Counted from the stretch's first letter, positions 26,690 to 35,653 are shown. The stretch: DNA of 64,000 nt from Phytohabitans houttuyneae (GCF_011764425.1 NZ_BLPF01000001.1:1-64000), one strand, 5' to 3'. The notes: generated from the letters alone by a model not told the origin. Translations and numbers: made by a program.

Positions 26690-27984
26690 TTCCAGCTCCG
26701 GTCGCGGTGGCGGCGGTCGGGCAGCGGGAGGATGGGGTCGCGGCTCACGCCGGTGCAGGTCCAGCCGTCCATGTGGGTCATCAGGTCGTCGGCGAAGGTG
26801 GTCAGCGCGCTCGTCGCGAGCTTGGTGGCGGCGTCCGGGTGCCGGCAGGCGCCGCGGCCGGTGACCTGCGCGATGCGGCGGCTCAGCCGCTGGCGCGTGG
26901 CGGGGTCGCAGCGGCCGTACGCCACGGCGGCCAGGTCGGTGGCGATCGCCGGAAGGCCGAACATGCACGGGCCGCACTGCTGCGCGGACTCCTCGGCCAG
27001 GTAGCGCACCACGCGCGCGGTCTCGGCCAGGCCGCACGACTCGGCGGGCAGGGCGATGATGCCGCCGCCGCCGAGGCTGGTGCCCTGCGGTCCGGTGCGG
27101 TCGTGGGTGAGCGGGAGGCCCCAGCCGTCGGGCATGGGGACCCAGGTGCCGAAGTAGCCGCCCACCAGCACCGCGCCGATCGGCTCTACCGCGCCGCCCG
27201 CAGCGTCGAGCACCTCGCCGAGGCGCATGCCGGGCGCGATCTCGTACACGTTCGGGCGGGCCACCGCGCCGCCGACGGTGACCAGAGTGGACCCGGGGTC
27301 GCTGCGGGTGCCGACCTCGCGGAACCAGCCCGGACCGTACGCGGCGATCAGCGCCACGTGCGCGAGCGTCTCCACGTTGTCAACGAGCGTGGGGCGGCCG
27401 GCCACGCCCTTCTCGTACGGCCGAGGGGGCGCCGCCATCGGCCGGCCGTCGCCGTCGTTGATGAGGTGGACGAGGGCGGACTCCTCGCTGGACACGTACC
27501 GCCGGGGGACGCGCACCAGCTTCCACTTCACCGGGTCGTCGCGCTGGGCGAGCTCGCGCTCCAGGCGGTCGGCGATGCTCGTGCCGCGCTCCACGCAGAG
27601 GTACACGCGGTCGGCGCCCACGGCGTGCGCGGCCAGCACCGCGCCGTCCATCACGAGGTGCGGCGCGCACGCCATCAGCATCTTGTCCTTGCGGCTGGCG
27701 GGCTCCGACTCGCAGCCGTTGGCGATCACGACGGGGCGCTTGGCGCCGGCCGCGACGCTGGTCATCTTCCGCCCGGTCGGGAAGCCGGCGCCGCCACGCC
27801 CGCGCAGCCCGGCGTCGGTGATCGCGCGGATCAGCGTGCGGCGGCCGTCTTCGCCGGCGAAGCGGCGCAGCGGGATCTGCCCGTACGTCGCGCGGTGCTC
27901 GCCCAGCCGCCGGCCGCCGGCCAGGAGCCGGGGCAGGGTGCCGGGGGCGCCCTGCCGGGTGCCGCGTTCCAACATGATCGTCAT
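26686..27984 (-). CDS. NuoF-like NADH-binding flavoprotein subunit
   Basis: This 432-residue protein is related to the 51-kDa subunit of complex I. GRGGAGFPTGRKM (62-74) matches the NADH-binding loop and NGCESEPASRKDK (89-101) the FMN region. A SLBB-like segment follows (TLVTVGGAVARPNVYEIAPG). The C-terminal cluster site has C337, C340 and C380. The first cysteine of the usual C-G-x-C-x2-C motif is alanine, so the fourth ligand must be elsewhere or absent. It overlaps the ApbE fusion and the ferredoxin by 4 bases each. This suggests a small NAD(P)H:ferredoxin-type module linked to a membrane cytochrome, not complex I itself. Confidence 0.85.
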   Translation of the reverse strand: MTIMLERGTRQGAPGTLPRLLAGGRRLGEHRATYGQIPLRRFAGEDGRRTLIRAITDAGLRGRGGAGFPTGRKMTSVAAGAKRPVVIANGCESEPASRKDKMLMACAPHLVMDGAVLAAHAVGADRVYLCVERGTSIADRLERELAQRDDPVKWKLVRVPRRYVSSEESALVHLINDGDGRPMAAPPRPYEKGVAGRPTLVDNVETLAHVALIAAYGPGWFREVGTRSDPGSTLVTVGGAVARPNVYEIAPGMRLGEVLDAAGGAVEPIGAVLVGGYFGTWVPMPDGWGLPLTHDRTGPQGTSLGGGGIIALPAESCGLAETARVVRYLAEESAQQCGPCMFGLPAIATDLAAVAYGRCDPATRQRLSRRIAQVTGRGACRHPDAATKLATSALTTFADDLMTHMDGWTCTGVSRDPILPLPDRRHRDRSWK

Positions 27985-29441
27985 GAGAGCCTCGCCAGGA
28001 TCTTCTTGCGGGCCGCGGCGATCCGCCAGCCCACGCCGGCCAGGACGGCCAGCGCGCAGACCACCGACAGGCCGAGTGGCCAGCCGGACAAGGCGTCGGT
28101 GCCGATCCCCAGTCCATGCACCAACGCAAGCGGCCAGCAGAGGTACGCCGACCAGTGCAGCACCCGCCACATCCGCGGGTTGATCCGTGGCCGCAGCATG
28201 CTCGTCACCAGCAGCGCCAGGAAGATGTCGAACGAGACGGTGCCGATCCCCATCCACACCGGGTGGTACGCGGAGATGAACGGCACGAAGAGGTCCGTCC
28301 AGGTGATCGGCACGTACGAGTCGACGGCGACGCTCACCACGTGCACGCCGAGCAGGCCGAGCGCGATGAGCGAGATGTTGCGGTGCAGGCCGGCGAGCGT
28401 GAAGCGCGGCCAGCTCGGCGTGCCCACCCGCATCGGGCCGAGGATGCCGAGCAGCACCGTGGCGGTGAGCAGCAGCGTCGCCACGAAGCCGCTCGCCCGC
28501 GCCGCGTGCCAGAGCGACACGTCAGGCATGAGATCTCCACCCCCGACGGTCACGACCCGTCCGTCGTGACCCACCAGCCGGGCCGGAAGGCCGAGCCCGT
28601 CGAGCCAGGCGTCCGCGCCCTCGCCGCGGACGACCGCCGCGGTGGCCGCGGCGTTCGCGTCCACGCAGGTCCGGGCGGCGACCGAGACGGTGCGCCACAC
28701 GGGTGCCGGCAGGTCGCCGGTGCGCGGGTCGACGATGTGGTGCACCGCGCGGCCACCCCGCCGCCACGCCCGCTGGGTGGTGCTGGAGGTGGCGAGCGCG
28801 CCGGAGCGGATCGTCACCACGGGGTCGCCGGGCGCCGCCGCGCGGTGGTCGTCGCCGACGCCGACGAGCCAGCCACCCTCGGGTGCCGGGCCGGCGGTGG
28901 CGAGGTCGCCGCCGAGCGAGACGAGCACACCGCAGCCGAGCGCGGCGATGCGGGCGGCGGCGCGGTCCGCCGCGTACGCCTTGCCGGTGGAGCCGAGGTC
29001 GAGCCGGACGCCGCGGGGCACGACCACCTGGCCCGTGGCCGCGTCCAGCCGCACCCGCCACCAGCCGGGCGCGGGGCGCGGGGCGGGCGGGTCGCCGTCG
29101 GCGGGGCCGAGCGCGAAGTCCCGGTCGTAGCCGAGATCGATCATGGCCTGGCCGACCGTGAGGTCGACCAGGCCGTCGGTGGCCGAGGCCGCGCGTAGAG
29201 CCGCGTGGAGCGCGGCGGCGAGCAGTGGGCTGACCGGTGCGACCCGCCCCTCGTACGCGCCGAGCCGCACGATCTCCGAGTCGTCCCGAAACCGGCTGTA
29301 CGCCGCGTCGACCTCGGCGAGGCTCGCGCGGAGCAGCCGCTCCCCCTCGGCGAGCGCGGCCGCGTCGGTGACGAGCAGGACGGCCGTGGTGCCGAGCGCG
29401 GGAAAGGCGGCGCGAGGTGGCGCCGCCCGTACCGAAGTCAT
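27981..29441 (-). CDS. ApbE-type FAD:protein FMN transferase fused to a ferric-reductase-like membrane domain
   Basis: This is a 486-residue two-domain protein. Residues 1-300 are ApbE-like: DLGSTGKAYAADRAA (148-162), SLGGDLATAG (175-184) and HIVDPRTG (235-242) are the FAD/Mg-binding motifs. Residues 310-480 contain about five membrane helices with histidines at H353, H367, H429 and H442, positioned like the heme ligands of ferric reductase/YedZ proteins. ApbE enzymes covalently attach FMN to Ser/Thr of redox proteins. Fusion to a heme membrane domain suggests flavinylation and trans-membrane electron transfer in one polypeptide. It is coupled by 4-base overlaps to genes on both sides. Confidence 0.85.
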   Translation of the reverse strand: MTSVRAAPPRAAFPALGTTAVLLVTDAAALAEGERLLRASLAEVDAAYSRFRDDSEIVRLGAYEGRVAPVSPLLAAALHAALRAASATDGLVDLTVGQAMIDLGYDRDFALGPADGDPPAPRPAPGWWRVRLDAATGQVVVPRGVRLDLGSTGKAYAADRAAARIAALGCGVLVSLGGDLATAGPAPEGGWLVGVGDDHRAAAPGDPVVTIRSGALATSSTTQRAWRRGGRAVHHIVDPRTGDLPAPVWRTVSVAARTCVDANAAATAAVVRGEGADAWLDGLGLPARLVGHDGRVVTVGGGDLMPDVSLWHAARASGFVATLLLTATVLLGILGPMRVGTPSWPRFTLAGLHRNISLIALGLLGVHVVSVAVDSYVPITWTDLFVPFISAYHPVWMGIGTVSFDIFLALLVTSMLRPRINPRMWRVLHWSAYLCWPLALVHGLGIGTDALSGWPLGLSVVCALAVLAGVGWRIAAARKKILARLS

Positions 29442-29740
29442 GATCCGCCGGACTGGGTGTCCGGCGGCGGTGCCGCCTCCTCCTGGGGTGGCTCCTCCAC
29501 CGGGGCTTCCTCGGGCGCTTTGAGCTCGGGCTCGTCCTCGGTCTTCGTCGCGGCCGGCTTCTTCGTCGCGGGTTTCTTCGTCGCGGCCGGCTTCTTGGTC
29601 GCCGGCGTCTTCTTGACCGGCGCGGCGGGCTGCTCAGCGGCGGGGGCCGGCGCCGGCTGGGCGAAGATCCAACCGAACAGCAGTGCGAGCGCGGTGGCCC
29701 CGCCCGCCGCCGCTTGGGTCACCAGGCGCTGCCGTCGCAT
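29438..29740 (-). CDS. Small membrane-anchored Lys/Ala/Pro-rich protein
   Basis: This 100-residue protein begins MRRQRLVTQAAAGGATALAL, with a basic start and hydrophobic helix (about residues 10-26) acting as signal anchor or signal peptide. A repetitive KKPAATKKPATKKPAA segment and an acidic Pro/Glu-rich tail ending QSGGS follow. The low-complexity exterior resembles cell-wall-spanning linkers. It is the first gene of the redox operon and overlaps the ApbE fusion by 4 bases. No FMN-attachment motif (SGAT type) is visible, so it is not an obvious ApbE substrate. The function is unknown. Confidence 0.7.
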   Translation of the reverse strand: MRRQRLVTQAAAGGATALALLFGWIFAQPAPAPAAEQPAAPVKKTPATKKPAATKKPATKKPAATKTEDEPELKAPEEAPVEEPPQEEAAPPPDTQSGGS

Positions 29741-29887
29741 GCCCTGGTCACGCCGATCGACATGCCTGGGCTGGTGGCGGTCCGTCGGCTCCCTCACGCA
29801 CGGCTCCCTCACACAGGTGACGAGTAACCAGTGGTACGGACGGTTCCCGCGCAAGGTTCATTCGCACCGTGCGGTACGGTGCCTCCG

Positions 29888-31528
29888 GTGGAACGGGCAG
29901 TGACGGACGTACCGCCGAAAAGTGTCGATCCGACCCGGCCGCTCCGGCGGCGGCCGTGGCTGCTCGCCGCGGTGGCGGCGCCGCTGCTCTTCGCGGCCTA
30001 CCTGCTGATCTCCCGCCAGCTCGGTGTCAACTCCGACGGCGCGAGCAACGCCCTCCAGGCGCGCGAGATGCTCGACGGCAACGTGCTGCTCAGCGGCTGG
30101 ACCGTCACCGACGTGTCGTTCTACACGAACGAGCTGCTGCTCTTCATGCTTGTCGAGCTCGTGTACGGCTTCCACGGCGACACCACCCACGCCACCGCCG
30201 CGCTCGTCTTCACGCTTGTCGTGCTGCTGGTCGCCGCGGCGGCGAAGGGCCGGGCCACCGGGCGGGAGGCGGCGGCGCGGATCGGGGTGGCGGTCGCGAT
30301 CGTCGCGGTGCCGGCGCTCGGCCACGCCGCGATCACGCTGCTCACCTCGCCCGACCACACCGGCACCGCGATCCCGCTGCTGGCCACCTGGCTGGTGCTG
30401 GAGCGCGCGCGGCCCGGCCGGGGGCTGCCGGTCGTGATCGCGGTCATGCTCGCCTGGGCGCAGATCGCCGACCCGCTGGTCATGTACATCGGCGTGCTCC
30501 CGCTCATGCTGGTCAGCGGGTGGCGGGCCTGGCGCGGGCGCTCGTGGCGCGGCCCCGACGCCCGCCTCGTGCTCGCCGGTGCCGGCTCCGTCGTGCTGGC
30601 GCAGGTGACGCTGGTCCTGCTCCGGGCGGCCGGCGGCTTCGGTGCGCACGCGGCCGAGGCGAAGCTGGCCGAGCTGTCCAGCCTGGGCCGGCACGCCTGG
30701 CTGGGGGTGCGGGTGGTCGCGGTCAACTACGGCGCGTACCCGCCGGACCGGCACGGCCCGCTCGACACGTTCATGTCCGCGTTCCACCTCGTGGGACTGC
30801 TCGCCGCGGCCACCGCGCTCGTCGTGGTCGTGGCCCGGGCGCTGCGCCGGCCGGCCGGCGAGCCCGGTGACCGGCTGGCCGAGCTGGCCGCGGTCGGCGT
30901 CCTGGTCAACCTCGGCGCGTTCGTGGTCTCCGCCCTGCCGACCGACCTGCTCTCCGCCCGCCAGGTGGTGGCCGTCCTCCCGCTCGGCGCCGTGCTGGCC
31001 GGCCGCGTCTGGGGTCCCCGCCTCGCCACACTCCCCCGCGCCGCGCCGGTCGCGGCGGCCGTGGCGGTGCTGCTCGCGGCCGAGCTGGCCGGTCACGCGG
31101 CCGCGCGGGGCGCGCCGGGGCACGCCGAGGACGTCGCGGAGTGGCTGGACGGGCGCGGCCTGCGCTACGGGCTCGGCGAGTACTGGAACGCCAACAACAT
31201 CACGCTGCTCACCAGCGGCCGCGTGGCGGTGCGGCCGGTGGTGGCCGGCGACCGGGTGGCCGCCTACCGGTGGGAGTCCAAAGTGGACTGGTACGACGCG
31301 GCCACGCACGACGCCACGTTCCTGGTGCTGGACACGCGAGTGCCGGGCGCGCGGGCCGAGGCGGTGGCGACGGCCCAGTTCGGCGCGCCGGCCGAGCGGC
31401 ACGAGTTCGACGGCGCGGTGGTCCTGGTGTACCGCAAGGACCTGCTTGCCGGGCTCCCCGCGTACTGCGTGCCCGAGACCGTCCCCGACATCCGCGACTG
31501 CCCGTCACACGGGGTGGCCCTCTTCTGA
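29888..31528 (+). CDS. Polytopic membrane protein of unknown function
   Basis: This protein of about 546 residues has some ten to twelve hydrophobic segments and a soluble C-terminal region of about 130 residues with DVAEWLDGRGLRYGLGEYW. The first long loop, VNSDGASNALQAREMLDGN, has the acidic character of GT-C glycosyltransferase loops, but no catalytic motif is certain. GTG codons at 29888 and 29900 are both plausible starts. It is transcribed divergently from the redox operon and convergently to the phosphatase gene, with only 6 bases between stops. Confidence 0.65.
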   Translation: MERAVTDVPPKSVDPTRPLRRRPWLLAAVAAPLLFAAYLLISRQLGVNSDGASNALQAREMLDGNVLLSGWTVTDVSFYTNELLLFMLVELVYGFHGDTTHATAALVFTLVVLLVAAAAKGRATGREAAARIGVAVAIVAVPALGHAAITLLTSPDHTGTAIPLLATWLVLERARPGRGLPVVIAVMLAWAQIADPLVMYIGVLPLMLVSGWRAWRGRSWRGPDARLVLAGAGSVVLAQVTLVLLRAAGGFGAHAAEAKLAELSSLGRHAWLGVRVVAVNYGAYPPDRHGPLDTFMSAFHLVGLLAAATALVVVVARALRRPAGEPGDRLAELAAVGVLVNLGAFVVSALPTDLLSARQVVAVLPLGAVLAGRVWGPRLATLPRAAPVAAAVAVLLAAELAGHAAARGAPGHAEDVAEWLDGRGLRYGLGEYWNANNITLLTSGRVAVRPVVAGDRVAAYRWESKVDWYDAATHDATFLVLDTRVPGARAEAVATAQFGAPAERHEFDGAVVLVYRKDLLAGLPAYCVPETVPDIRDCPSHGVALF

Positions 31529-31534
31529 CGCGGC

Positions 31535-32152
31535 TTACTCCAGGTGCGCGATGTCGTTGTAGCGCATGAGGATCCACGGCCCGTTCGGCTCGGTGTACTC
31601 CCACTCGGTGATCGACGTGTACGCCGGGTTGATGTAGGCGCCGGTCCCCGGCCGGGGCACGTCGAAGCGGGTCAGGAACGCCCACGAGATGAACCCGCCG
31701 TGCGAGACCGCCACCACCCGCCGCCCCGGAAAGCGCCGGGGCAGCGCGTCGGTGGTGCGGCGGACCCGCGTGACGAAGTCGTTCCAGCACTCGCCGCCGG
31801 GTGCGACCACCCGGTTGGGCTCGGCCTGCACGTCGAACGAGCCGTACCGGGCGGCGAACTCCGCGATCGGCAGCCCGTCGCCGTCGCCGGGGTGCAGTTC
31901 GCAGAGGTCGCAGTCGACGAGGACGTCCGGCGCCAGCACGGACGGCGCGAGGATCCGCGCGGTCTCCTGTGCCCGCGGCGTGCCGCTGGAGAGCAGCACG
32001 TCCGCCGTGAACTCCTCGTCCGCGAACCGCCGCCGCAACGCCCGCGCCTGCTCCCGACCACGCTGCGTGAGCCCGGGGCAACCGCGCGGCCCGGCGACGA
32101 GCGCGCGGCGCCCGTGCTCCGATTCACCATGACGGATGAGTACCAACCGCAT
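31535..32152 (-). CDS. Histidine phosphatase family protein
   Basis: This 205-residue protein begins MRLVLIRHGESEHG, giving the RHG catalytic motif at residues 7-9. The second histidine lies in VVAVSHGGFISW, and acid residues are in the usual positions. The branch includes phosphoglycerate-mutase-like and broad-specificity phosphatases. The ATG at 32152 puts the RHG motif near the N-terminus as usual; a TTG at 32161 would add three residues. No strong ribosome binding site is visible, so a leaderless mRNA is possible. The substrate is unknown. Confidence 0.87.
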   Translation of the reverse strand: MRLVLIRHGESEHGRRALVAGPRGCPGLTQRGREQARALRRRFADEEFTADVLLSSGTPRAQETARILAPSVLAPDVLVDCDLCELHPGDGDGLPIAEFAARYGSFDVQAEPNRVVAPGGECWNDFVTRVRRTTDALPRRFPGRRVVAVSHGGFISWAFLTRFDVPRPGTGAYINPAYTSITEWEYTEPNGPWILMRYNDIAHLE

Positions 32153-32189
32153 GGCGCTCAAGCCTAGGACCCCATGGATGTGGGGGTGG

Positions 32190-32579
32190 CTACAGGGCGT
32201 GGCCAGCGGTGCTGTCGACGTGGGCCGGGATCTCCCCCTCGTGGTGGTCGCCGGTGGTGAGCGTGCCCGAGGGTTCGAACATCAGGATCGAGCCGCCGGG
32301 CGACGAGGGCTTGTGCGCGACGCCGCGCGGCACCACGTACGTGTCGCCCTTGTTCAGCACCACCGTGGACTCGGTGCCGTCGGCCGCGCGCACCGCGACG
32401 TCGAAGCGCCCCTCCAGCACCAGGAAGAACTCGTCCGTGTCCTCGTGCGTGTGCCAGACGTGCTCGCCGCGCACGTGGGCGACGCGCACGTCGTAGTCGT
32501 TCATGCGGGCGACGATCCGCGGGCTGTACACCTCGTCGAAGGAGGCCAGCGCCGCGCTGAGGTTGACCGGTTGCGTCAT
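32190..32579 (-). CDS. Cupin domain protein
   Basis: This 129-residue single-domain cupin has motif 1 HTHEDTDEFFLVLEG (H-x-H with a later Glu) and motif 2 PRGVAHKP, which together give a 3-His/1-Glu metal site. The fold covers many enzymes and binding proteins, so the reaction cannot be named. It lies between the phosphatase and phosphotransferase genes on the same strand with gaps of 37 and 45 bases. The three may share a transcript. Confidence 0.85.
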   Translation of the reverse strand: MTQPVNLSAALASFDEVYSPRIVARMNDYDVRVAHVRGEHVWHTHEDTDEFFLVLEGRFDVAVRAADGTESTVVLNKGDTYVVPRGVAHKPSSPGGSILMFEPSGTLTTGDHHEGEIPAHVDSTAGHAL

Positions 32580-32624
32580 GTCCCGATCATCCCGCGCGCG
32601 TCTTGAACGCGCGTGCGCCCCCGC

Positions 32625-33461
32625 TCACGCGAACAGCCACTCCAGCGCGACGAGCGACTTGGCCACGTACCGTTCGCGGCTTGTCTCGAGGCCGTAGGCC
32701 AGGTCTTCGAAGACGTTGCACCGCGCGTAGAAGACGGCCCGCGCGCGCAGGGCCTCGGACCCACCGCCGTACGCGGCGAGCGCCGCGTCCAGCGCGGCCG
32801 GGCCGAGGTCGCGGTACACCAGCCCGAAGTCGAACGCCGGGTCGACGATCGCCGCGTCGGACCAGTCGATGACGCCGGTGACCGCGCCGGTGAGCGGGTC
32901 CACGAGGACGTGCTCGATGCCCAGGTCGTTGTGGGAGAAGGCGAGCGTCTCCGGGTCTTCGGGCGGCGAGGTCTCCAGGAACGTCTCGACCCGCCGCCGG
33001 TACGCCGACGGCACGTTTGCGGACACCGACGCGTACGTCTCCCGCGCCTCGCGCCGCCACTCGTCCATCGGCAGGTCGTCGGTGGCGACGAGCTTGCCCA
33101 TCCGCTCGACCGGTGCGGCGTGCAGGGCGGCCAGGAAACCGCCCAGGGCCGCGGCCACCGCGAGCCCGTCGACGCCGGCGGCGTCCAGGAGGGGCACGCC
33201 GCGCAGCTTCGGGTACGCCAGGCAGCCCGAGTCCGTGAAGCACGGCACCGGAACGGGCAGCGGCGAGAAGTTGCCGACGGCGGTGAGCAACCGCGCCTCG
33301 CGGTCGGCGCCGGCGCCGCTGCCGAAGCGGACGATGAGGTCGCCGTTCACCTCGTAGGCCACGTTGTCGAGGCCGGCGCCGAGCCGGGTCACCGACTCCA
33401 CGCGGTACTCGGGGAGGTGCGCGGCCACCAGCGCACGCACGCGCTCCTCCGAGTCGACCAT
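32625..33461 (-). CDS. Aminoglycoside-phosphotransferase-family kinase
   Basis: This 278-residue APH/choline-kinase fold protein has the catalytic loop HNDLGIEHVLVD (H177, D179), with histidine in place of the usual metal-binding asparagine. The DFG-equivalent is IDWSDA (D199). A glycine-rich N-terminal loop reads TRLGAGLDNVAYEV. It may phosphorylate a small hydroxylated metabolite or, as in some relatives, an antibiotic; resistance is not demonstrated by the sequence. It diverges from the metallo-beta-lactamase-fold gene with only 15 bases between starts if that gene starts at 33477. Confidence 0.85.
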   Translation of the reverse strand: MVDSEERVRALVAAHLPEYRVESVTRLGAGLDNVAYEVNGDLIVRFGSGAGADREARLLTAVGNFSPLPVPVPCFTDSGCLAYPKLRGVPLLDAAGVDGLAVAAALGGFLAALHAAPVERMGKLVATDDLPMDEWRREARETYASVSANVPSAYRRRVETFLETSPPEDPETLAFSHNDLGIEHVLVDPLTGAVTGVIDWSDAAIVDPAFDFGLVYRDLGPAALDAALAAYGGGSEALRARAVFYARCNVFEDLAYGLETSRERYVAKSLVALEWLFA

Positions 33462-33476
33462 GGGACAATCCTATGA

Positions 33477-34342
33477 GTGTGGGTTGAGCTTGGTGACCGA
33501 GTCTTCGTGAGCCCAGGTGAGGGGCCTACCCCAACGCGGGCCTGATCGTGGGCGAATCCGCCTGCCTCGTCGTGGACACGCGCATGACCCACCCGCAGGG
33601 ACGGGAGATCGCCGAGGCGGTGCGGCGGGTGACCGCGCTGCCGTGGGTGGTGGTCAACACGCACGGTCACTTCGACCACTGTTTCGGCAACCACGCGTTC
33701 CTGCCGGCGCCGATCTGGGGCCACGAGCGCTGCGCCGAGATGCTGCGCCGGGACGGGCCGGTCAAGCGGGCGCACTTCGCGGGTCGCGCCGAGCCGCCCC
33801 TCTCCGCCGACCTCGCCGCCGTGGAGATCGTGCCGCCGGACCGCACATTTGGCGGCGAGGCGGCGGTCGACCTCGGCGGCCGCACCGTCCACCTGCGACA
33901 CCTGGGGCGCGGCCACACCGACAACGACGTGGTGGTGGACGTGCCCGACGCGGCGGTGCTGTTCGCCGGCGACCTTGTCGAGGAGGGCTACCCGCCGGTG
34001 TTCGGCGACGCGTTTCCGCTGGACTGGCCGGCCACGATGGACGCCGTCGCCGCGCTGGCCACCGGCGCGGTGGTGCCCGGGCACGGCGCGGTGGTCGACG
34101 GGGCGTTCGTCCGGGAGCAGGGCGCCACGCTCGCGCGGGCGGCCGAGGTGGCGCGCGAGGCGTACGCGGCGGGCCGCCCGGTCGACGACGCGTGGCCGGA
34201 CATGCCGCTGCCCGAGGACTTCGCGCGGCAGGCGCTGGACCGCGCGTACCGGCAGCTGCGCGGCGACCCGCCCTACGACCCGCCGGAGGTGCTCGCCGCC
34301 CGGCTGGGCGTGCCCTACGGCTCGACCAGCAGCCGCCCGTAG
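33477..34342 (+). CDS. MBL-fold metallo-hydrolase, frame broken near 33521-33524
   Basis: The intact frame from 33548 encodes the metallo-beta-lactamase fold: HGHFDH supplies the first metal site, with GRGHTDND, FAGDLVEEG and VPGHG following in order. The expected first strand lies upstream in another frame: a GTG at 33477 reads WVELGDRVFVSPGEG. The two frames join at the G-run 33521-33524 if one G is added, giving 288 residues with the normal N-terminus and NAGLIVG strand. As it stands, translation would need to begin at the GTG at 33548 and would lack the first strand. The 3' end overlaps the TPR gene by 28 bases. The substrate is unknown. Confidence 0.8.
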
Positions 34343-34791
34343 TTGGCCATCGAGCGCTGGTAGCGCGGCAGGTGCGGAGCGATCGCGATCAGCAGCAGCG
34401 ACACCGCCTCCCGCTCGCGGCCCAGGTCGGTGAGGGCGAGCGCGAGCACGCACCTGACGGCGTCGTCGAGGTGGTCGGAGGTGCGGTCCCGCTCCTGCTC
34501 CAGCAGCGCGACGCTCTCCTGTGGACTGCCGAGGTTGCGCAGCGAGCTGGCCAGCTGGATGGTCGCCCGCCGCCGCCGCTCACCGGTGAGCCCGGTGGCG
34601 AGCGCCGCGCGGTAGAGCGGCACCGCCCGCTCCGGGACGCCCGTGGAGTCGAACGCGCACGCCCGCTCGAAGTCAGCCTCCGCGCTCCCCGCCGGCAGCT
34701 CGCTGGCAAGCGACTCGATGAGCGCCCGGAACTCCTCCGGCTCGAACTCGTCGATCCGCTGCCACGCCTCGGCGACCCGCTCTTCCCACAT
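34315..34791 (-). CDS. Tetratricopeptide-repeat-like protein
   Basis: This is a 158-residue all-helical protein. ADFERACAFDSTGVPERAVPLYRAAL, RATIQLASSLRNLG and CVLALALTDLGREREAVSLLL fit successive TPR units with the small residues at the usual spacing. Such small TPR proteins are common in actinobacteria and mediate protein contacts; no partner is evident. The ATG at 34791 is preceded by a GTG that is also possible. Confidence 0.78.
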   Translation of the reverse strand: MWEERVAEAWQRIDEFEPEEFRALIESLASELPAGSAEADFERACAFDSTGVPERAVPLYRAALATGLTGERRRRATIQLASSLRNLGSPQESVALLEQERDRTSDHLDDAVRCVLALALTDLGREREAVSLLLIAIAPHLPRYQRSMANYGRLLVEP

Positions 34792-34897
34792 CACCCGATC
34801 ACCATATGGCGTTGACCTGCGCCGCAAGGTCACCGGGCAGCGGTATCCGCGGATCTCACAGAATTTTGCCCCGGTCCGCGCCAGCCGCTGACCGTAT

Positions 34898-34959
34898 GCG
34901 CGGGCCCCGGGGGAAACGTGGAGCGCAGCGGAGCGTTTTCTTTGGGTGCTTTCCCGCGG
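34898..34959 (+). repeat. GC-rich repeat module (solo copy)
   Basis: The 62-base module GCGCGGGCCCCGGGGGAAAC... ending TTTCCCGCGG is nearly identical to modules inside dispersed-repeat copies at 25935-26002 (minus) and 50456-50519 (plus). Here it stands without the core repeat, in the 256-base gap between the TPR gene and the response-regulator operon. The remainder of the gap shows only GC-rich sequence. Confidence 0.65.
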
Positions 34960-35047
34960 GCACCGCTGCGGCCGGCGGCTCGCTCGGCGCTCGCCGAAAC
35001 CCCGGCCTCCGCTGCCGGGTCCGCGCGACAAGCCCACCCGGCCGCGC

Positions 35048-35653
35048 TCAGAGCCAGCCCGACGCGTCGGCGAGGCGGACGGCCTCGGCGCGGGTACGGG
35101 CGCCGGTCTTGCCGATCGCGGCCGAGAGGTGGTTGCGCACGGTGCCCTCGGACAGGCCCAGCGCGGCGGCCAGGTCGGCGATCGTGCCGCCGTCGCGGGC
35201 GGCGCGCAGCACGTCGGCCTCGCGGGCGGTGAGCGGGCTGTCCCCCGCGGCGAGGGACTCGGCGGCGAGCCCCGGGTCGACGACGCGGAGGCCGGCGGCG
35301 ACGCGGCGTACGGCGTCGGCGAGCTGCCGCGCGGGCGTGTCCTTGACCACGAAGCCGCTGGCGCCGGCGGCCATCGCGCGGCGCAGGTAGCCGGGCCGGC
35401 CGAACGTGGTGACGACAAGCACCTTGCACGACGGCAGCGCGGCGCGCAGGGCGGCGGTGGCGGCGAGCCCGTCGAGGCCGGGCATCTCGACGTCGAGCAG
35501 CGCCACGTCGGGCCGGTGGGCGCGGGCCGCCTCGACGACCTCGTCACCGCGGCCGACCTCGGCCACCACCTCCAGGTCCGGCTCGAGGGACAGCAGAGCG
35601 GCCAGCGCACCGCGCACGAGCGCCTGGTCGTCGGCGAGGAGGAGGCGGATCAC
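35048..35653 (-). CDS. NarL/LuxR-type response regulator
   Basis: This 201-residue regulator has an N-terminal receiver domain with the acidic pair in LLLADDQ, the phosphoacceptor aspartate in VALLDVEMPG and the conserved lysine in VVKDT. The C-terminal LuxR-type helix-turn-helix is LTAREADVLRAARDGGTIAD followed by LGLSEGTVRNHL. It is the last gene of a four-gene operon with an ABC exporter and a DesK-type kinase. Its GTG start overlaps the kinase stop by 4 bases. It probably activates the exporter genes in response to a membrane or drug signal. Confidence 0.92.
   Translation of the reverse strand: MIRLLLADDQALVRGALAALLSLEPDLEVVAEVGRGDEVVEAARAHRPDVALLDVEMPGLDGLAATAALRAALPSCKVLVVTTFGRPGYLRRAMAAGASGFVVKDTPARQLADAVRRVAAGLRVVDPGLAAESLAAGDSPLTAREADVLRAARDGGTIADLAAALGLSEGTVRNHLSAAIGKTGARTRAEAVRLADASGWL

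Noticed and set aside
32265-32285. tRNA-like GGTTCGAAC string
   Set aside because: It lies inside the cupin gene and has no acceptor stem, anticodon arm or CCA context.
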